Both the position numbers and the translations under genes were made by a program. This document shows positions 49,823 to 58,676 of a stretch of DNA of 64,000 bases, one piece after another; the first letter of the stretch is position 1, and the number at the start of each line of letters is the position of its first letter. The stretch is from Halorussus salilacus (GTDB lineage Archaea; Halobacteriota; Halobacteria; Halobacteriales; Haladaptataceae): positions 124,001 through 188,000 of the forward strand of contig NZ_CP099994.1 in the NCBI RefSeq assembly GCF_024138125.1, given 5' to 3'. A model generated the notes under the pieces. That model was not told the DNA's origin and did not search any database. It saw nothing but the letters and a program-made list of their open reading frames with translations.

Positions 49823-50467
49823 ATGATGGCGACCACCCACGCGCTGGTCGGCGTGGCCCTCGCGACCGCGGTCGCGAGGGCCGCGCCGGAGTTCGCCGCG
49901 GTCGCGCTCGTCGCGGCCGCGGTCGGCAGCGTGTTCCCCGACTTCGACCTCTACGCGGGCCACCGGAAGACGTTCCACTTCCCGGTCTACTACTCCGCGC
50001 TCGCGGTCCCCGCCGGGGGGCTCGCACTCGCGCTTCCGAGCGCGGCGACGATAGCGCTCGCGCTGTTCGTCGTCGGCGCGGCGCTCCACTCGCTGATGGA
50101 CGCGCTGGGCGGCGGCCTCGAAGTCGAACCGTGGCGCGCGACCTCCGACCGGGCGGTGTACGACCACTTCCGCGGGCGGTGGGTCGCCCCGCGGCGCTGG
50201 ATTCGGTACGACGGCGCGCCCGAGGACCTCGCGCTCGCGGGCCTGCTCGGAGTCCCGGCGTTCGTCGTCCACGAACCCCCGGTCCGGACTCTCGTGGTCG
50301 CTGTCCTCGCGGTCTCGGCGGGCTACGCCCTCCTCCGGAAGCCGCTGGCGCGACTCTGGGTGCGTCTGGTCGGAGCAGTCCCCCGGGAGGCGCGGGCCTA
50401 CGTCCCGGACAGATTCGAGGAGGCGACCGAGTCCCGCGCTCGCGGGACTCGGTCGGAGGCCGACTGA
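49823..50467 (+). CDS. Membrane-bound metal-dependent hydrolase (YdjM/LexA-binding type)
   Basis: 214 residues from ATG 49823 (a second ATG follows at 49826). TTHALVGVALATAVARAAP starts the fold; GSVFPDFDLYAGHRKTFHF holds the conserved P-D-x-D and H-R-K-x-x-H motifs, and ALHSLMDALGG carries H-x3-D. Four to five hydrophobic helices. Family members are putative membrane phospholipid or sugar-phosphate hydrolases. A 15-base-arm inverted repeat (50424-50455) encodes the C-terminal tail. Confidence 0.85.
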   Translation: MMATTHALVGVALATAVARAAPEFAAVALVAAAVGSVFPDFDLYAGHRKTFHFPVYYSALAVPAGGLALALPSAATIALALFVVGAALHSLMDALGGGLEVEPWRATSDRAVYDHFRGRWVAPRRWIRYDGAPEDLALAGLLGVPAFVVHEPPVRTLVVAVLAVSAGYALLRKPLARLWVRLVGAVPREARAYVPDRFEEATESRARGTRSEAD

Positions 50468-50471
50468 GGCG

Positions 50472-50571
50472 GGTCGCCCCCTTTCGAGGGAGGCGAGTCG
50501 CTCGCCCTTCGGCGGAAGGCGTGTCGCCCCCTTTCGAGGGAGGCGAGTCGCCCTCCCTTCGGCGGGATTTA
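50472..50571. repeat. 50-base tandem repeat, two copies
   Basis: GTCGCCCCCTTTCGAGGG recurs 50 bases apart and the copies match almost throughout. It fills the gap between the YdjM-like and RNase H-like genes; the second copy runs into the next promoter. Confidence 0.75.
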
Positions 50572-50598
50572 TTACCAATGACGGAACCAACTGAGGGC

Positions 50599-51345
50599 AT
50601 GCGACTGGAGAACTCCTTCATCCCCGCGCGGGGCGTGGGCGAGAAGACCGAGCGACGCCTCTGGCAGCGGGGGGTCACCCACTGGGACGACTTCGAGGAC
50701 GACTTGCTGGGCCCGACCACCGCCGAGAACGTCCGCGAGTTCATCGGCGAGGCCCGCGACCGCCTCGACGCGGGCGACGCCGACTTCTTCGGCGACGCGC
50801 TCCCGAGCGGGAGCCTCTGGCGGGCCTACCCCAACTTCGCGGAGGACGCCTGCTTCTTCGACATCGAGACCACCGGTCTCGACAGTTCGCGCCACGAGGT
50901 GACGACCGTCAGCCTCCACCGCGGGGGCGACACCCGGACCTACGTGCAGGGCGAGGACCTGACCTGCGAGGCGCTCCGCGAGGAGTTCGCCGCTTCGAGC
51001 ATGCTGGTCTCGTTCAACGGCAAGCGCTTCGACCAGCCGTTTCTGGAGGACTGCTACCCCCTCGACGTGACCACGCCCCACCTCGATCTGATGTACCTCT
51101 GCAAGCGGGTGGGGCTGTCGGGCGGGCTCAAGTCGGTCGAGCGCGACCTCGGCATCGACCGCGCCGACGACGACGTGGACGGCCGCGAGGCGGTCCGGCT
51201 CTGGCAGCGCTACGACCGCCACGAGGACGACGCCGCTCTGGAGCGGCTGGTCCGGTACAACCGCGAGGACGCCGAGAACCTGAAGGACCTGCTCGAAACC
51301 GTTCGCGGGCGGCTCCGCGCCGACGTGTTCGAGTCGTACGTCTGA
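50599..51345 (+). CDS. RNase H-like exonuclease domain protein
   Basis: 248 residues from ATG 50599. A helix-hairpin-helix-like N-terminus (IPARGVGEKTERRLWQRGV) is followed by a DnaQ/YprB-like exonuclease domain: FFDIETTGLD (first metal motif), NGKRFDQPF, and the last motif YNREDAENLKDLL. It is likely a 3'-5' nuclease, perhaps in repair or RNA turnover. TTTATTA at 50568-50574 is about 28 bases before 50599, favouring this ATG over 50578. Five bases of gap separate it from a tandem repeat. Confidence 0.85.
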   Translation: MRLENSFIPARGVGEKTERRLWQRGVTHWDDFEDDLLGPTTAENVREFIGEARDRLDAGDADFFGDALPSGSLWRAYPNFAEDACFFDIETTGLDSSRHEVTTVSLHRGGDTRTYVQGEDLTCEALREEFAASSMLVSFNGKRFDQPFLEDCYPLDVTTPHLDLMYLCKRVGLSGGLKSVERDLGIDRADDDVDGREAVRLWQRYDRHEDDAALERLVRYNREDAENLKDLLETVRGRLRADVFESYV

Positions 51346-51367
51346 GCCGTCTCCCGGCGCGGGGCGC

Positions 51368-52096
51368 TCACTCGGGACCGGAGTCCGTCCCGTACCTGTC
51401 CCGGAGGTGGTCGAACACGTCGCCGACGATGTCCCCGTCGTAGCTCCAGAACCCCCGGAATTCGTCGGTCTCCTCCTCCACGGCGACGAGCGCGCAGTCG
51501 CCCCCGTCCGGCGACTGGAAGGCGACGAACCACGCGTCTCGAATCTCGTCGGATTCGCTCGGATGGGCCGCGAACCGGTCGGTCTCGGGTGGTTTCCAGT
51601 CGGGCGCACCGTAGACGTGAACGTCGACGCCCCGGTCGGCGATTCGGGAGTAGAGGTCCCACTGGTCGGCCAGGAGCGAGAGCCGCTGGAACCCCGCGTG
51701 GAGTTCGCCGTTCCCCTCGCGCCACGCTCGCTCCTCTATCTCGCGGGACGCGAGGACCATCCGTTGCTTGCCGTACGCGGTGAACGTCGCGTCGTCGACG
51801 TGCGTGAGTATCTCGGGGTACCGCGTCCGCTCGAACTCGTCGGCGTCGAGGAGCCCCGCTCGGAAGGAGACCGCGTCGCGTAGCTTCCCGAGGTCGGCGG
51901 CCGAGAGGAACTCCCCGTCGTCGTGGAGGACGGCGAAGTCGTCGGGCCCGACGGGCGCGGTCGCTCGCTCTACGGTGACGTTCTGGACCGCGAAGTGGCG
52001 CTCTACGTCCTCGATAGCGGCCGGGTCCTCGGGGTCGTACACCGTCAGCGTGCGTTCGTTGCCCGTCACACCGTCGATGATGGACGAGAGTGACAT
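51368..52096 (-). CDS. DICT sensory domain protein
   Basis: 242 residues from ATG 52096 (MSLSSIIDGVTGNERTLTVYDP). The DICT domain (RDFVVLHD-like FAVLHDDGEFLSAADLGKLRDAV, then AFQRLSLLADQWDLYSRIA and WFVAFQSPDGGDCALVAVEEE) is linked in bacteria and archaea to phytochrome-like or cyclic nucleotide signalling. No enzyme domain is attached. CTTTTAATAGG about 28 bases upstream indicates a leaderless start. Converges on the RNase H-like gene. Confidence 0.8.
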   Translation of the reverse strand: MSLSSIIDGVTGNERTLTVYDPEDPAAIEDVERHFAVQNVTVERATAPVGPDDFAVLHDDGEFLSAADLGKLRDAVSFRAGLLDADEFERTRYPEILTHVDDATFTAYGKQRMVLASREIEERAWREGNGELHAGFQRLSLLADQWDLYSRIADRGVDVHVYGAPDWKPPETDRFAAHPSESDEIRDAWFVAFQSPDGGDCALVAVEEETDEFRGFWSYDGDIVGDVFDHLRDRYGTDSGPE

Positions 52097-52209
52097 CCCT
52101 CTCGACTGCAGGTACTCCAACCTATTAAAAGTGACATAAACGGAAAATGCGCGCGGTTCTTCGCCGTCCAAGCGACAGCTATTCAACGACGCCGTCGCAA
52201 GGTCAAAAC

Positions 52210-53262
52210 ATGACAACAGGGGTCGTCCTGCTCAACTTCGGAGAGCCGTCGGAACCGACCCGGGAGAACGTCGTCGCCTACCTCGAACGCATCTTCCTCA
52301 ACAACGCGTCGCTGGAGGACGCCGACACCGAGGAGGAGGCCCGCGAGCGCGCGCGCCAGCTCGCAGAGCGGCGCGCGCCCGGACTCATCGAGGAGTACGA
52401 GGAGATCGGCGGGTCGCCGCTGAATCCGCAGGCGACGGCGCAGGCCGACGCGCTGGGGGCCGAACTCGACGCCCGCGGCTACGACGTCGAGACCTACGTC
52501 GGGATGCAGTTCACCGAACCGTTCATCGGCGACGCGGTCGAGGCCGCCCGCGATGACGGCGTCGACGAACTCGTCGGGCTCCCGGTCTACCCGCTCTGTG
52601 GGGCCTCGACCACCGTCGCGGCGCTCGAAGAGCTGAACGAGGCGGTCGCCGAGCGCGACTGGGACGCCCCGGTCGCCGAGATTACTGGCTGGCACCGCCA
52701 CCCCCTCTACAACGAGATTCGGGCCGACAACGTCCGGCGGTTCTGCTCGGCTCACAACCTCGATTTGGCCGACGAGGGCACCGAGTTCGTCTACTCGGCC
52801 CACGGCACGCCCCGCCACTACCTCGACGAGGGGAGCCGATACGACACCTACGTCGAGGAGTTCTGCGAGGTCGTCGCCCGGAAGCTGGGCGTCGAGTCGT
52901 ACTCGCTGGGCTACCAGAACCACGAGAACCGCGACATCCCGTGGACCGAACCCGACGTAGAGGAGGTAATCGAGGGCCTCGGCGACGCCGAGGTCGACCG
53001 CGTCGTCGTCGAACCCATCAGCTTCATGCACGAGCAGAGCGAGACCCTCTCGGAACTCGACGACGAGCTCCGCGAGGAGGCCGAGGAGGTCGGACTGGAG
53101 TTCTACCGGGTGCCCGTGCCCCACGACGACGAGCGGTTCTCGGAGGTGCTCGCCGACCTCGCCGAGCCGTTCGTCGGCGACTTCGACCCCGGATACTACC
53201 AGTTCCGCCAGTGCCAGTGCTCCGAGTCGCCGGGCGCGATGTGCCTGAACGCGCCGCGATGA
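52210..53262 (+). CDS. hemH: Ferrochelatase (iron into coproporphyrin or protoporphyrin)
   Basis: 350 residues. GVVLLNFGEPSEP starts the fold; YSAHGTPRHYLDEG holds the metal-site His, and GYQNHENRDIPWTEP and EPISFMHEQSET follow as in ferrochelatases. The C-terminus CQCSESPGAMC has three Cys that could hold a 2Fe-2S cluster. With the next gene (hemY-like) and hemE nearby, it probably belongs to the coproporphyrin-dependent haem route. Start ATG 52210. The next gene overlaps its stop (ATGA). Confidence 0.93.
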   Translation: MTTGVVLLNFGEPSEPTRENVVAYLERIFLNNASLEDADTEEEARERARQLAERRAPGLIEEYEEIGGSPLNPQATAQADALGAELDARGYDVETYVGMQFTEPFIGDAVEAARDDGVDELVGLPVYPLCGASTTVAALEELNEAVAERDWDAPVAEITGWHRHPLYNEIRADNVRRFCSAHNLDLADEGTEFVYSAHGTPRHYLDEGSRYDTYVEEFCEVVARKLGVESYSLGYQNHENRDIPWTEPDVEEVIEGLGDAEVDRVVVEPISFMHEQSETLSELDDELREEAEEVGLEFYRVPVPHDDERFSEVLADLAEPFVGDFDPGYYQFRQCQCSESPGAMCLNAPR

Positions 53263-54605
53263 CCGGCGAGCGCACCGACTCCACTGCCCACGCGGAACGC
53301 ACCGACGATGCCGACCCGCGGGTCGGCATCGTCGGCGGCGGAATCACGGGGCTGGCGCTGGCCCACTACCTCGACCGTGAGGGCGTCGAGTACGTCCTCT
53401 ACGAGGCCGCACCCGACCCCGGCGGCGTGATTCGGAGCGAGCGCGTCGACGGCAACGTCCTCGAACGCGGCCCCCAGCGGATGCGCCGGACCGACCGCGT
53501 CGACGGCATGATTCGGGACCTCGGACTCGACTCGGCGGTCCGGACTGCCGACCCCGACCTCCCGGTCTGCGTCTACGCCGACGGGGAGATTCGGCCCGCG
53601 CCGTTCACCCCCGCGGAGTTCGCCGAGACCGACCTCCTCTCCGCGGAGGGAAAGCGGCAGGTCCTCGCCGAACCCTTCACCGACCCCGCCGACCCCGACG
53701 AGACCGCCGAAGCCATGTTCGTCCGGAAGTTCGGCGCGGAGGCCTACCGGAACCTGCTCGGCCCGCTGTTCGGCGGCATCTACGGCTCGGACCCCGCCGA
53801 GATGCCGGTCGAACACGCGCTCTCGGGGCTGGTGACGCTCGAAAAGCGACACGGAAGCCTCCTGAAGGCCGCCATCGAGCGTAGCACGGGCGGCCGCGAG
53901 ACCCCGCCCGCGATCTCGTTCGACGACGGCCTCCAGCGGCTTCCCGAGGCGCTCGCGGATGCTCACGCCGAGAACGTCGAACTCGGGACGCCCGTGACCG
54001 CGGTCAGGGAGTCGGAGGATGGCGGATGGGAACTCGAAACCCCCGAGGGGACGACCGCGGTCTCGGAGGTCGTCCTCACCACGCCCGCCGACCTGACCGC
54101 CGACCTCGTGGGCGACCTCGCGCCCGACTCCGCGGCGGCGCTCCGGCAGCTGAACTACAACCCCCTCGCGATGGTCTACCTCCGGGCCGACCTCGACGCC
54201 GAGGGCGACGTGGACCCCCGCGCCCTCGGCTATCAGGTCGGGTTCGGCGAGGACCTCCGGACGCTCGGGGCGTCGTGGAACGCGAGCATGTTCGGCCGGG
54301 AAGTCTACACCGTCTTCCTCGGCGGGATGCACGACCCCGGGATTATCGACGAGAGCGACGCGACCCTCGGCGAGGTCGCGAGCCGAGAGTTCGAGGCGGT
54401 CACGGGGGCCGAGAGCGAGGTCGTGGACGTTCACCGCTACCGTCGGGGCTTCCCGGCCTACGACGACTCGTGGGCGGTGCTGGACCGGGTGGACCTGCCC
54501 GACGGAGTCCGGCTGGCGACCAACTACACCGCGCGGATGGGGGTCCCGAGTCGGATTCGGGAGGCCGAGGCGCTGGCAGAAACGTTGGCCGAGGCACAAG
54601 ACTGA
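53259..54605 (+). CDS. hemY: HemY-type porphyrinogen oxidase
   Basis: 448 residues. FAD motif GIVGGGITGLALAHYL at about 23, then YEAAPDPGGVIRSERVDG and VLERGPQRMR, and the C-terminal YTARMGVPSRIREAEALAETL. It oxidises coproporphyrinogen III (or protoporphyrinogen IX) using oxygen, feeding the ferrochelatase whose stop it overlaps by four bases. An N-terminal acidic extension of about 20 residues precedes the FAD site. The choice between copro- and proto-type is inferred from the pathway, not from a residue. Confidence 0.88.
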   Translation: MTGERTDSTAHAERTDDADPRVGIVGGGITGLALAHYLDREGVEYVLYEAAPDPGGVIRSERVDGNVLERGPQRMRRTDRVDGMIRDLGLDSAVRTADPDLPVCVYADGEIRPAPFTPAEFAETDLLSAEGKRQVLAEPFTDPADPDETAEAMFVRKFGAEAYRNLLGPLFGGIYGSDPAEMPVEHALSGLVTLEKRHGSLLKAAIERSTGGRETPPAISFDDGLQRLPEALADAHAENVELGTPVTAVRESEDGGWELETPEGTTAVSEVVLTTPADLTADLVGDLAPDSAAALRQLNYNPLAMVYLRADLDAEGDVDPRALGYQVGFGEDLRTLGASWNASMFGREVYTVFLGGMHDPGIIDESDATLGEVASREFEAVTGAESEVVDVHRYRRGFPAYDDSWAVLDRVDLPDGVRLATNYTARMGVPSRIREAEALAETLAEAQD

Positions 54606-54631
54606 TTCCCCCGCCCTCGGAACCGAGGGGT

Positions 54632-55093
54632 ATGGCCTCCACCACCGCGCGCCGCCGGTTCCTCGCCGCCTGCGGGTCGGCGACCGCCGCCGCGCTCGCG
54701 GGATGTAGCGGGTTCGGCGACGCCGACGGCCCGCGGATCGTCTCGAAGTCGTTCGAGCGCCTCGACTCCGCCGACTCCGAGGAGGTCGAGGTTTCGTTCG
54801 ACGCCGAGGAGAACGCGGTCCGCGTGACCGGCTTCGCCTACTACGGCTCGGACAGCTGCGACAAGCCCGCCCTGCAGTCGGCGTCCTACCACCCGGACGC
54901 GGACGCGCTCGCGGTGCGGGTCGGGAGCGAGCGAAAGCTGTTCTCGCTGGCCTGCACCGGCGTCATGGCCGGGACCGACTACCGCGTGACTGTCGGGTTC
55001 GCGGGCGGACTGCCGGGGACGGTCGAAGTCGAGGAGTTCCTCGACGGCGAGCGCGACGACGGTCGGACCGTCGAGCGCGGCGGCGGGGACTGA
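54632..55093 (+). CDS. Tat lipoprotein, 153 residues, unknown
   Basis: ATG 54632. Signal MASTTARRRFLAACGS has twin arginines and ends in a lipobox LAGC (Cys about residue 25), so it should be lipid-anchored outside. The mature part is a beta-rich domain (VSKSFERLDSADSEEVEVSFD) with two Cys (SDSCDKP, SLACTG) that could form a disulfide. It lies between hemY and convergent hemE, but nothing ties it to haem. No family recognised. Confidence 0.7.
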   Translation: MASTTARRRFLAACGSATAAALAGCSGFGDADGPRIVSKSFERLDSADSEEVEVSFDAEENAVRVTGFAYYGSDSCDKPALQSASYHPDADALAVRVGSERKLFSLACTGVMAGTDYRVTVGFAGGLPGTVEVEEFLDGERDDGRTVERGGGD

Positions 55094-55131
55094 CTCGTTC
55101 CGGTCTCACTCGCGCTTCCGTCCCACTCGCG

Positions 55132-56142
55132 CTACCACTCCCACTCCTTGGCGGTCTCGACGAACGCCTCGGCGTTCCCGACGGGCGTCTCGCGCTCGAT
55201 GCCGTGGCCGAGGTTGAGGATGTGGCCCTCGGGTCCGGCCTTCTCGATGACCTCCGCGGTCTTCTCGCGGACGAACGCCTCGTCGCCGAGCAGATAGCTC
55301 GGGTCGAGGTTGCCCTGTACGGGGGTCTCGCCCAGTTCCTCCCGGGCGTCGGCGAGGTCGACGGTCCAGTCGAGGCTCACCACGTCGGCCCCCGAGTCGG
55401 CGAGCAAATCGAGCTTGCCGCCCGGATTCCGGGCGAAGACGACGGTGGGCACCCCGACCGCCTCGAAGATGCGTTGGTGAAGCGGCTGGACGAACTCCCG
55501 GTAGTCGTCGGGGGTCAGAAGCCCGGCGTAGGTGTCGAACAGTTGGATTACGTCTGCACCGGCCTCGACCTGATACTCGACGTACTCGACCACCACGTCG
55601 GCGAACCGCTCCAGCAGGTCGGCGAACGCCTCGGGGTGCTGGGACCGGAACCGCCGAATCGGGAGCTGTTTCTTGCCCGCGGGCTTGCCCGCGACGGCGT
55701 AGGCAGCGAGGGTGAAGGGCCCGCCCGCGAAGCCAATAATGGCTGTCCGGTCGCCGATGCGCTCCTGGAGGCGTTCGAGGAGCGCGCCCACGTAGTCCAG
55801 TTCCTCGCGCACGTCGGCGTGGCCCGCGGGCACGTCGCCCGGTCCGTTCACCGGATTCTCGACCACGGGGCCGACCCCGCTCTCGATGTGGTAGTCGAGG
55901 CCGAGGGGTTCGAGGACGGTGAGGATGTCCGAGAACATCACGAGGCCGTCGGGTTCGAAGATGTCCCACGGCAGGAGGGTGATGCGTTCTGCCACCTCGG
56001 GGGTCGAGATGGCCTCCTTGAACGTGTAGTCCTCGCGAATCTCGCGGTACTCGGGGATGTACCGCCCGGCTTGGCGCATCAGCCAGACCGGGGGTCGCTC
56101 GGTTCGCTCGCCGCGGGCCGCCCTGACCAGGAGGTCGCTCAT
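55132..56142 (-). CDS. hemE: Uroporphyrinogen decarboxylase
   Basis: 336 residues. PVWLMRQAGRYIPEYRE is the signature at the active-site mouth; FSDILTVLEPLG, IGFAGGPFTLA, VIQLFDTYAGLLTPDDYREFV and the C-terminal HILNLGHGIERETPVGNAEAFVE are all present. It removes four carboxyls from uroporphyrinogen III to make coproporphyrinogen III in the cytoplasm, the branch into the coproporphyrin or protoporphyrin haem routes rather than the sirohaem route most archaea use. It converges on the hemH-hemY-lipoprotein genes. Confidence 0.95.
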   Translation of the reverse strand: MSDLLVRAARGERTERPPVWLMRQAGRYIPEYREIREDYTFKEAISTPEVAERITLLPWDIFEPDGLVMFSDILTVLEPLGLDYHIESGVGPVVENPVNGPGDVPAGHADVREELDYVGALLERLQERIGDRTAIIGFAGGPFTLAAYAVAGKPAGKKQLPIRRFRSQHPEAFADLLERFADVVVEYVEYQVEAGADVIQLFDTYAGLLTPDDYREFVQPLHQRIFEAVGVPTVVFARNPGGKLDLLADSGADVVSLDWTVDLADAREELGETPVQGNLDPSYLLGDEAFVREKTAEVIEKAGPEGHILNLGHGIERETPVGNAEAFVETAKEWEW

Positions 56143-56206
56143 TGGCCGGGAGTTGTCGGGCGAGGGGCTAATGGTTTCGGAATCGGGCTTCGGGTAGTCT
56201 GGCGTA

Positions 56207-56254
56207 TTTTCTGGAAGATTGGTGATGGAGTTTTCTGGAAGATTGGTGATGGAG
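56207..56254. repeat. 24-base tandem repeat, two copies
   Basis: TTTTCTGGAAGATTGGTGAT recurs at 56207 and 56231 without mismatch. It lies 65 bases upstream of the hemE start on the minus strand, in the region that should hold its promoter. The 372-base gap 56143-56514 otherwise holds only the structured element below. Confidence 0.8.
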
Positions 56255-56318
56255 GGTGGTCCGGCTCGAATGGTCCTGTCGGTTCGCTACGAGTCGAAGA
56301 AAGACCCGACGTGAACGC

Positions 56319-56442
56319 CCAGAAAGCCCCCGCCCGCTCGCGGTCGCTGTGCGGGATATCCGCGCAAACCGCGCGCGGATAGTGCCCGCACAGACGACTA
56401 AAACGAGCGCGAGCGGGCGGCCCCTTTCATTCCCGCCCGCGG
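56319..56442. ncRNA. Structured dispersed element, copy 2
   Basis: 124 bases with the same ends as copy 1 (CCAGAAAGCCC and CCCCTTTCATTCCCGCCC). The outer stem is GCCCGCTCGCG with CGCGAGCGGGC, the inner stem GTGCGGG with CCCGCAC, and the inner hairpin ATCCGCGC with GCGCGGAT. Every stem differs from copy 1 yet still pairs, while the joining words (GGTCGCT, ATATCC, GGATAG, GACGAC) are kept. It lies between hemE and the AI-2E-family gene, in a region with no reading frame I can support. Confidence 0.6.
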
Positions 56443-56514
56443 TGGATTGACTCTTCGGCCGAAACCCCTTGGAGGTGTCCATCGGTCGATTTCCCGTTGA
56501 GTGACTCAATTCCG

Positions 56515-57780
56515 TCACTGGCGGTCGGTTTCGCTTCCGTCACCCCTTCCATTCTCGCTGTCGTCCCCTTCGTCACCGCCGTCTGCGAGCGACGAGTCGC
56601 TCGCAGACGGCTGGCCGGATTCGCCGGACTCACCCGATTCACCAGACTGGTCCGGTGGGTCCGACCCCAGCGACGGGGCAGCGTTCACCTCGGGCGTGAG
56701 CCCCTCGCCGTGGACGAGTTCGGTCAGGACGAGACGGACCGCCTGCAGGACCAGCACCACGAACACCGGGAGCAGGAAGAAGCCGTACCAACCGAACAGC
56801 ATCGGACCGAGCAGGTACGCGAACATCAGGATGCCCGAGTGGGTCTCCCGGCCGGTGATGTACGGCTGGACGAACGTCTGAGGGAGGATGTCCAGCAACA
56901 GGAAGCAGACTGCGAGCAGGCCCGCCGGGTAGACCAGCGACGCGCCGCCCGACTGGAGCGCCATCGCACCGACGTAGACGACAACCGGGACGTAGACCAG
57001 TTTCCCGACCACCAGCGGCACGAGACTCGCCACGCCGGTCAGGAGGGCGAGCAGGACCGCGAACGGAATCGACAGCGCGGGCGGCGCGACGAAGTTGAAG
57101 CCGTAGTAGACCAGCGTCGCGAGGACGGCTATCGTGGCGATGAACAGTACATTCCCGAAGAACACGGTTTCGAGGTCCTCGTCGACCGCGGTCGCGTAGG
57201 CGTAGCCGGTCGTGTCCCGGTCGGCGATGCTCTCGCGGAACCACGCCGCGATGCGGTCGCCGTCCCGTAGCAGGAAGAACGCCGCGGCGAACGACAGCGA
57301 GACGTGGACCAGCCCGCCCGTGACGGTCCCGAGGAACGCGAGACCGCCTCCGAGGACGGCCCCGGCCTGCCCGAACGGGAGTGACTGGAGCCGACCGGGC
57401 AGGTCGCTCAGTGTCGAGACGAGGGTCTGCTGGCCCTCGGTCAGTTCCTCGACGTTCAGGAGCGGCGCGACCGTCCGGGCGACGTCCTCCTGCCCGGCCA
57501 GCGACGCGAAGTCCTGCAACCCCGCGACGAGGATGTAGGCCACGACGACCAGTACCGGCACGACGAACCCGAGCAGGGTGGCCGACGCCGCGAGGCCGTC
57601 GCCGAGGTGGGGCCGGAGCCGGTGGAACACCGGCCGCGACGCGTAGTAGATGACGATGCCGAAGATGAAGGTCCCGACGAACGAGTGGAACACGAACGCG
57701 AGTCCCAGCCCCAGCAGTCCGAGGTAGACCCACCACCCGACGCGGTTCCGGTTGCGGTCCAGCGCGTCGACCCAGCTCAC
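56515..57780 (-). CDS. AI-2E family (PerM-type) transporter
   Basis: 421 residues with about seven to eight hydrophobic helices; the family signatures FFLLRDGDRIAAWFRESI and the C-terminal FVQPYITGRETHSGILMFAYLLGPMLFGWYGFFLLPVFVVLV are clear. Transport of AI-2 is established only for a few members; in haloarchaea the substrate is unknown and ion or permease roles are as likely. The last 50 residues are Ser/Glu/Asp-rich (SGESGESGESGQ) and partly encoded by a palindrome (56580-56609). Start ATG 57780. Confidence 0.85.
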   Translation of the reverse strand: MSWVDALDRNRNRVGWWVYLGLLGLGLAFVFHSFVGTFIFGIVIYYASRPVFHRLRPHLGDGLAASATLLGFVVPVLVVVAYILVAGLQDFASLAGQEDVARTVAPLLNVEELTEGQQTLVSTLSDLPGRLQSLPFGQAGAVLGGGLAFLGTVTGGLVHVSLSFAAAFFLLRDGDRIAAWFRESIADRDTTGYAYATAVDEDLETVFFGNVLFIATIAVLATLVYYGFNFVAPPALSIPFAVLLALLTGVASLVPLVVGKLVYVPVVVYVGAMALQSGGASLVYPAGLLAVCFLLLDILPQTFVQPYITGRETHSGILMFAYLLGPMLFGWYGFFLLPVFVVLVLQAVRLVLTELVHGEGLTPEVNAAPSLGSDPPDQSGESGESGESGQPSASDSSLADGGDEGDDSENGRGDGSETDRQ

Positions 57781-57861
57781 GAGCGCACCACTCCCCGGGA
57801 CTCGCCCATCGTAATCACCGAAAGAGGGACCACGGCCAGCCTGATAACTGCTTTCGCCGTT

Positions 57862-57907
57862 TCTCTCCCTCTCCCTCTCCCTCTCCCTCTCCCTCTCCCT
57901 CTCCCTC
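57862..57907. repeat. (CTCCCT)n microsatellite
   Basis: A TCTCCC hexamer repeats about 7.5 times between divergent genes (AI-2E-family transporter and Lrp/TRASH regulator). Hexamer repeats can change length by slippage; this one lies about 100 bases from each start and could change promoter spacing. Confidence 0.85.
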
Positions 57908-58009
57908 CGCGGCGATGGGGACCTTCCCCACGCTCTCGTGGGGACGCCCGAGCCGGGACCCCCTCGCGACGAAAAGTGTTTCTACGCTGGACGGACAAGC
58001 TATCCGATA

Positions 58010-58600
58010 ATGCGAGAACTCGACGAGACCGACTTCGAGATCCTCCAACTGCTCGTCGCCGACGCGCGACGACCGTACAACGAGATCGCCGACGCGGTGG
58101 GACTATCCCCGCCCACCGTCTCGGACCGGATCGACCGTCTGCAGGACCTCGGCGTGATCCGGCGGTTCACGCTCGACCTCGACCGGTCGCTCCTCTCGGA
58201 GGGGGTCGCGGTGCTGGTGGACGTTCGCGCCGAGCCCGGCCGGGTCGCCGACGTGCTTGCGGGCGTCGAGGAGTTGGACGGCGTCGAACACGTCTTCGTG
58301 ACCGCCGACGGCCACGTCGTCTTCCACGCCCGACTGCAGGAGGCGTCGGTCGAGGCACTGGTCGCCGAGTCGCTCGACGCCGAGGCCGTCCGGGAGTACG
58401 ACGTGCGACTGCTCGCCGATTCGTCGTGGAACTCGCAACCGCGGGGGGTCGAACTCGCGCTGGAGTGCGACGAGTGCGGCAACACCGTCACCGCGGAGGG
58501 CGAGACCGCGCGAATCGACGGCGACCGCTACCACTTCTGCTGTTCGTCCTGCAAGTCACGGTTCGAGGAGAAGTACGAGGAACTCCGGGAGGCCGCCTGA
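58010..58600 (+). CDS. Lrp/AsnC-family regulator with TRASH domain
   Basis: 196 residues from ATG 58010 (MRELDETDFEILQLLVADAR). Residues 4-60 are the Lrp/AsnC winged helix (NEIADAVGLSPPTVSDRIDRLQDLGVIRR), then a short RAM-like domain (VAVLVDVRAEPGRV to about 145), and at about 155-190 a TRASH metal-binding finger: CDECGNTVTAEGE with CCSSCKSRFEEKY. Haloarchaeal regulators of this type sense copper or other metals. It is divergent from the AI-2E-type gene and upstream of the Rieske gene. An upstream ATG at 57938 would add 24 residues. Confidence 0.9.
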   Translation: MRELDETDFEILQLLVADARRPYNEIADAVGLSPPTVSDRIDRLQDLGVIRRFTLDLDRSLLSEGVAVLVDVRAEPGRVADVLAGVEELDGVEHVFVTADGHVVFHARLQEASVEALVAESLDAEAVREYDVRLLADSSWNSQPRGVELALECDECGNTVTAEGETARIDGDRYHFCCSSCKSRFEEKYEELREAA

Positions 58601-58676
58601 CCCCGACTCGTGTCGGCTAGATTACTAAATGTCGTTTCAGCGAACCGTTTTGGGGTTCGCTTGCGAACTCTTCTCT

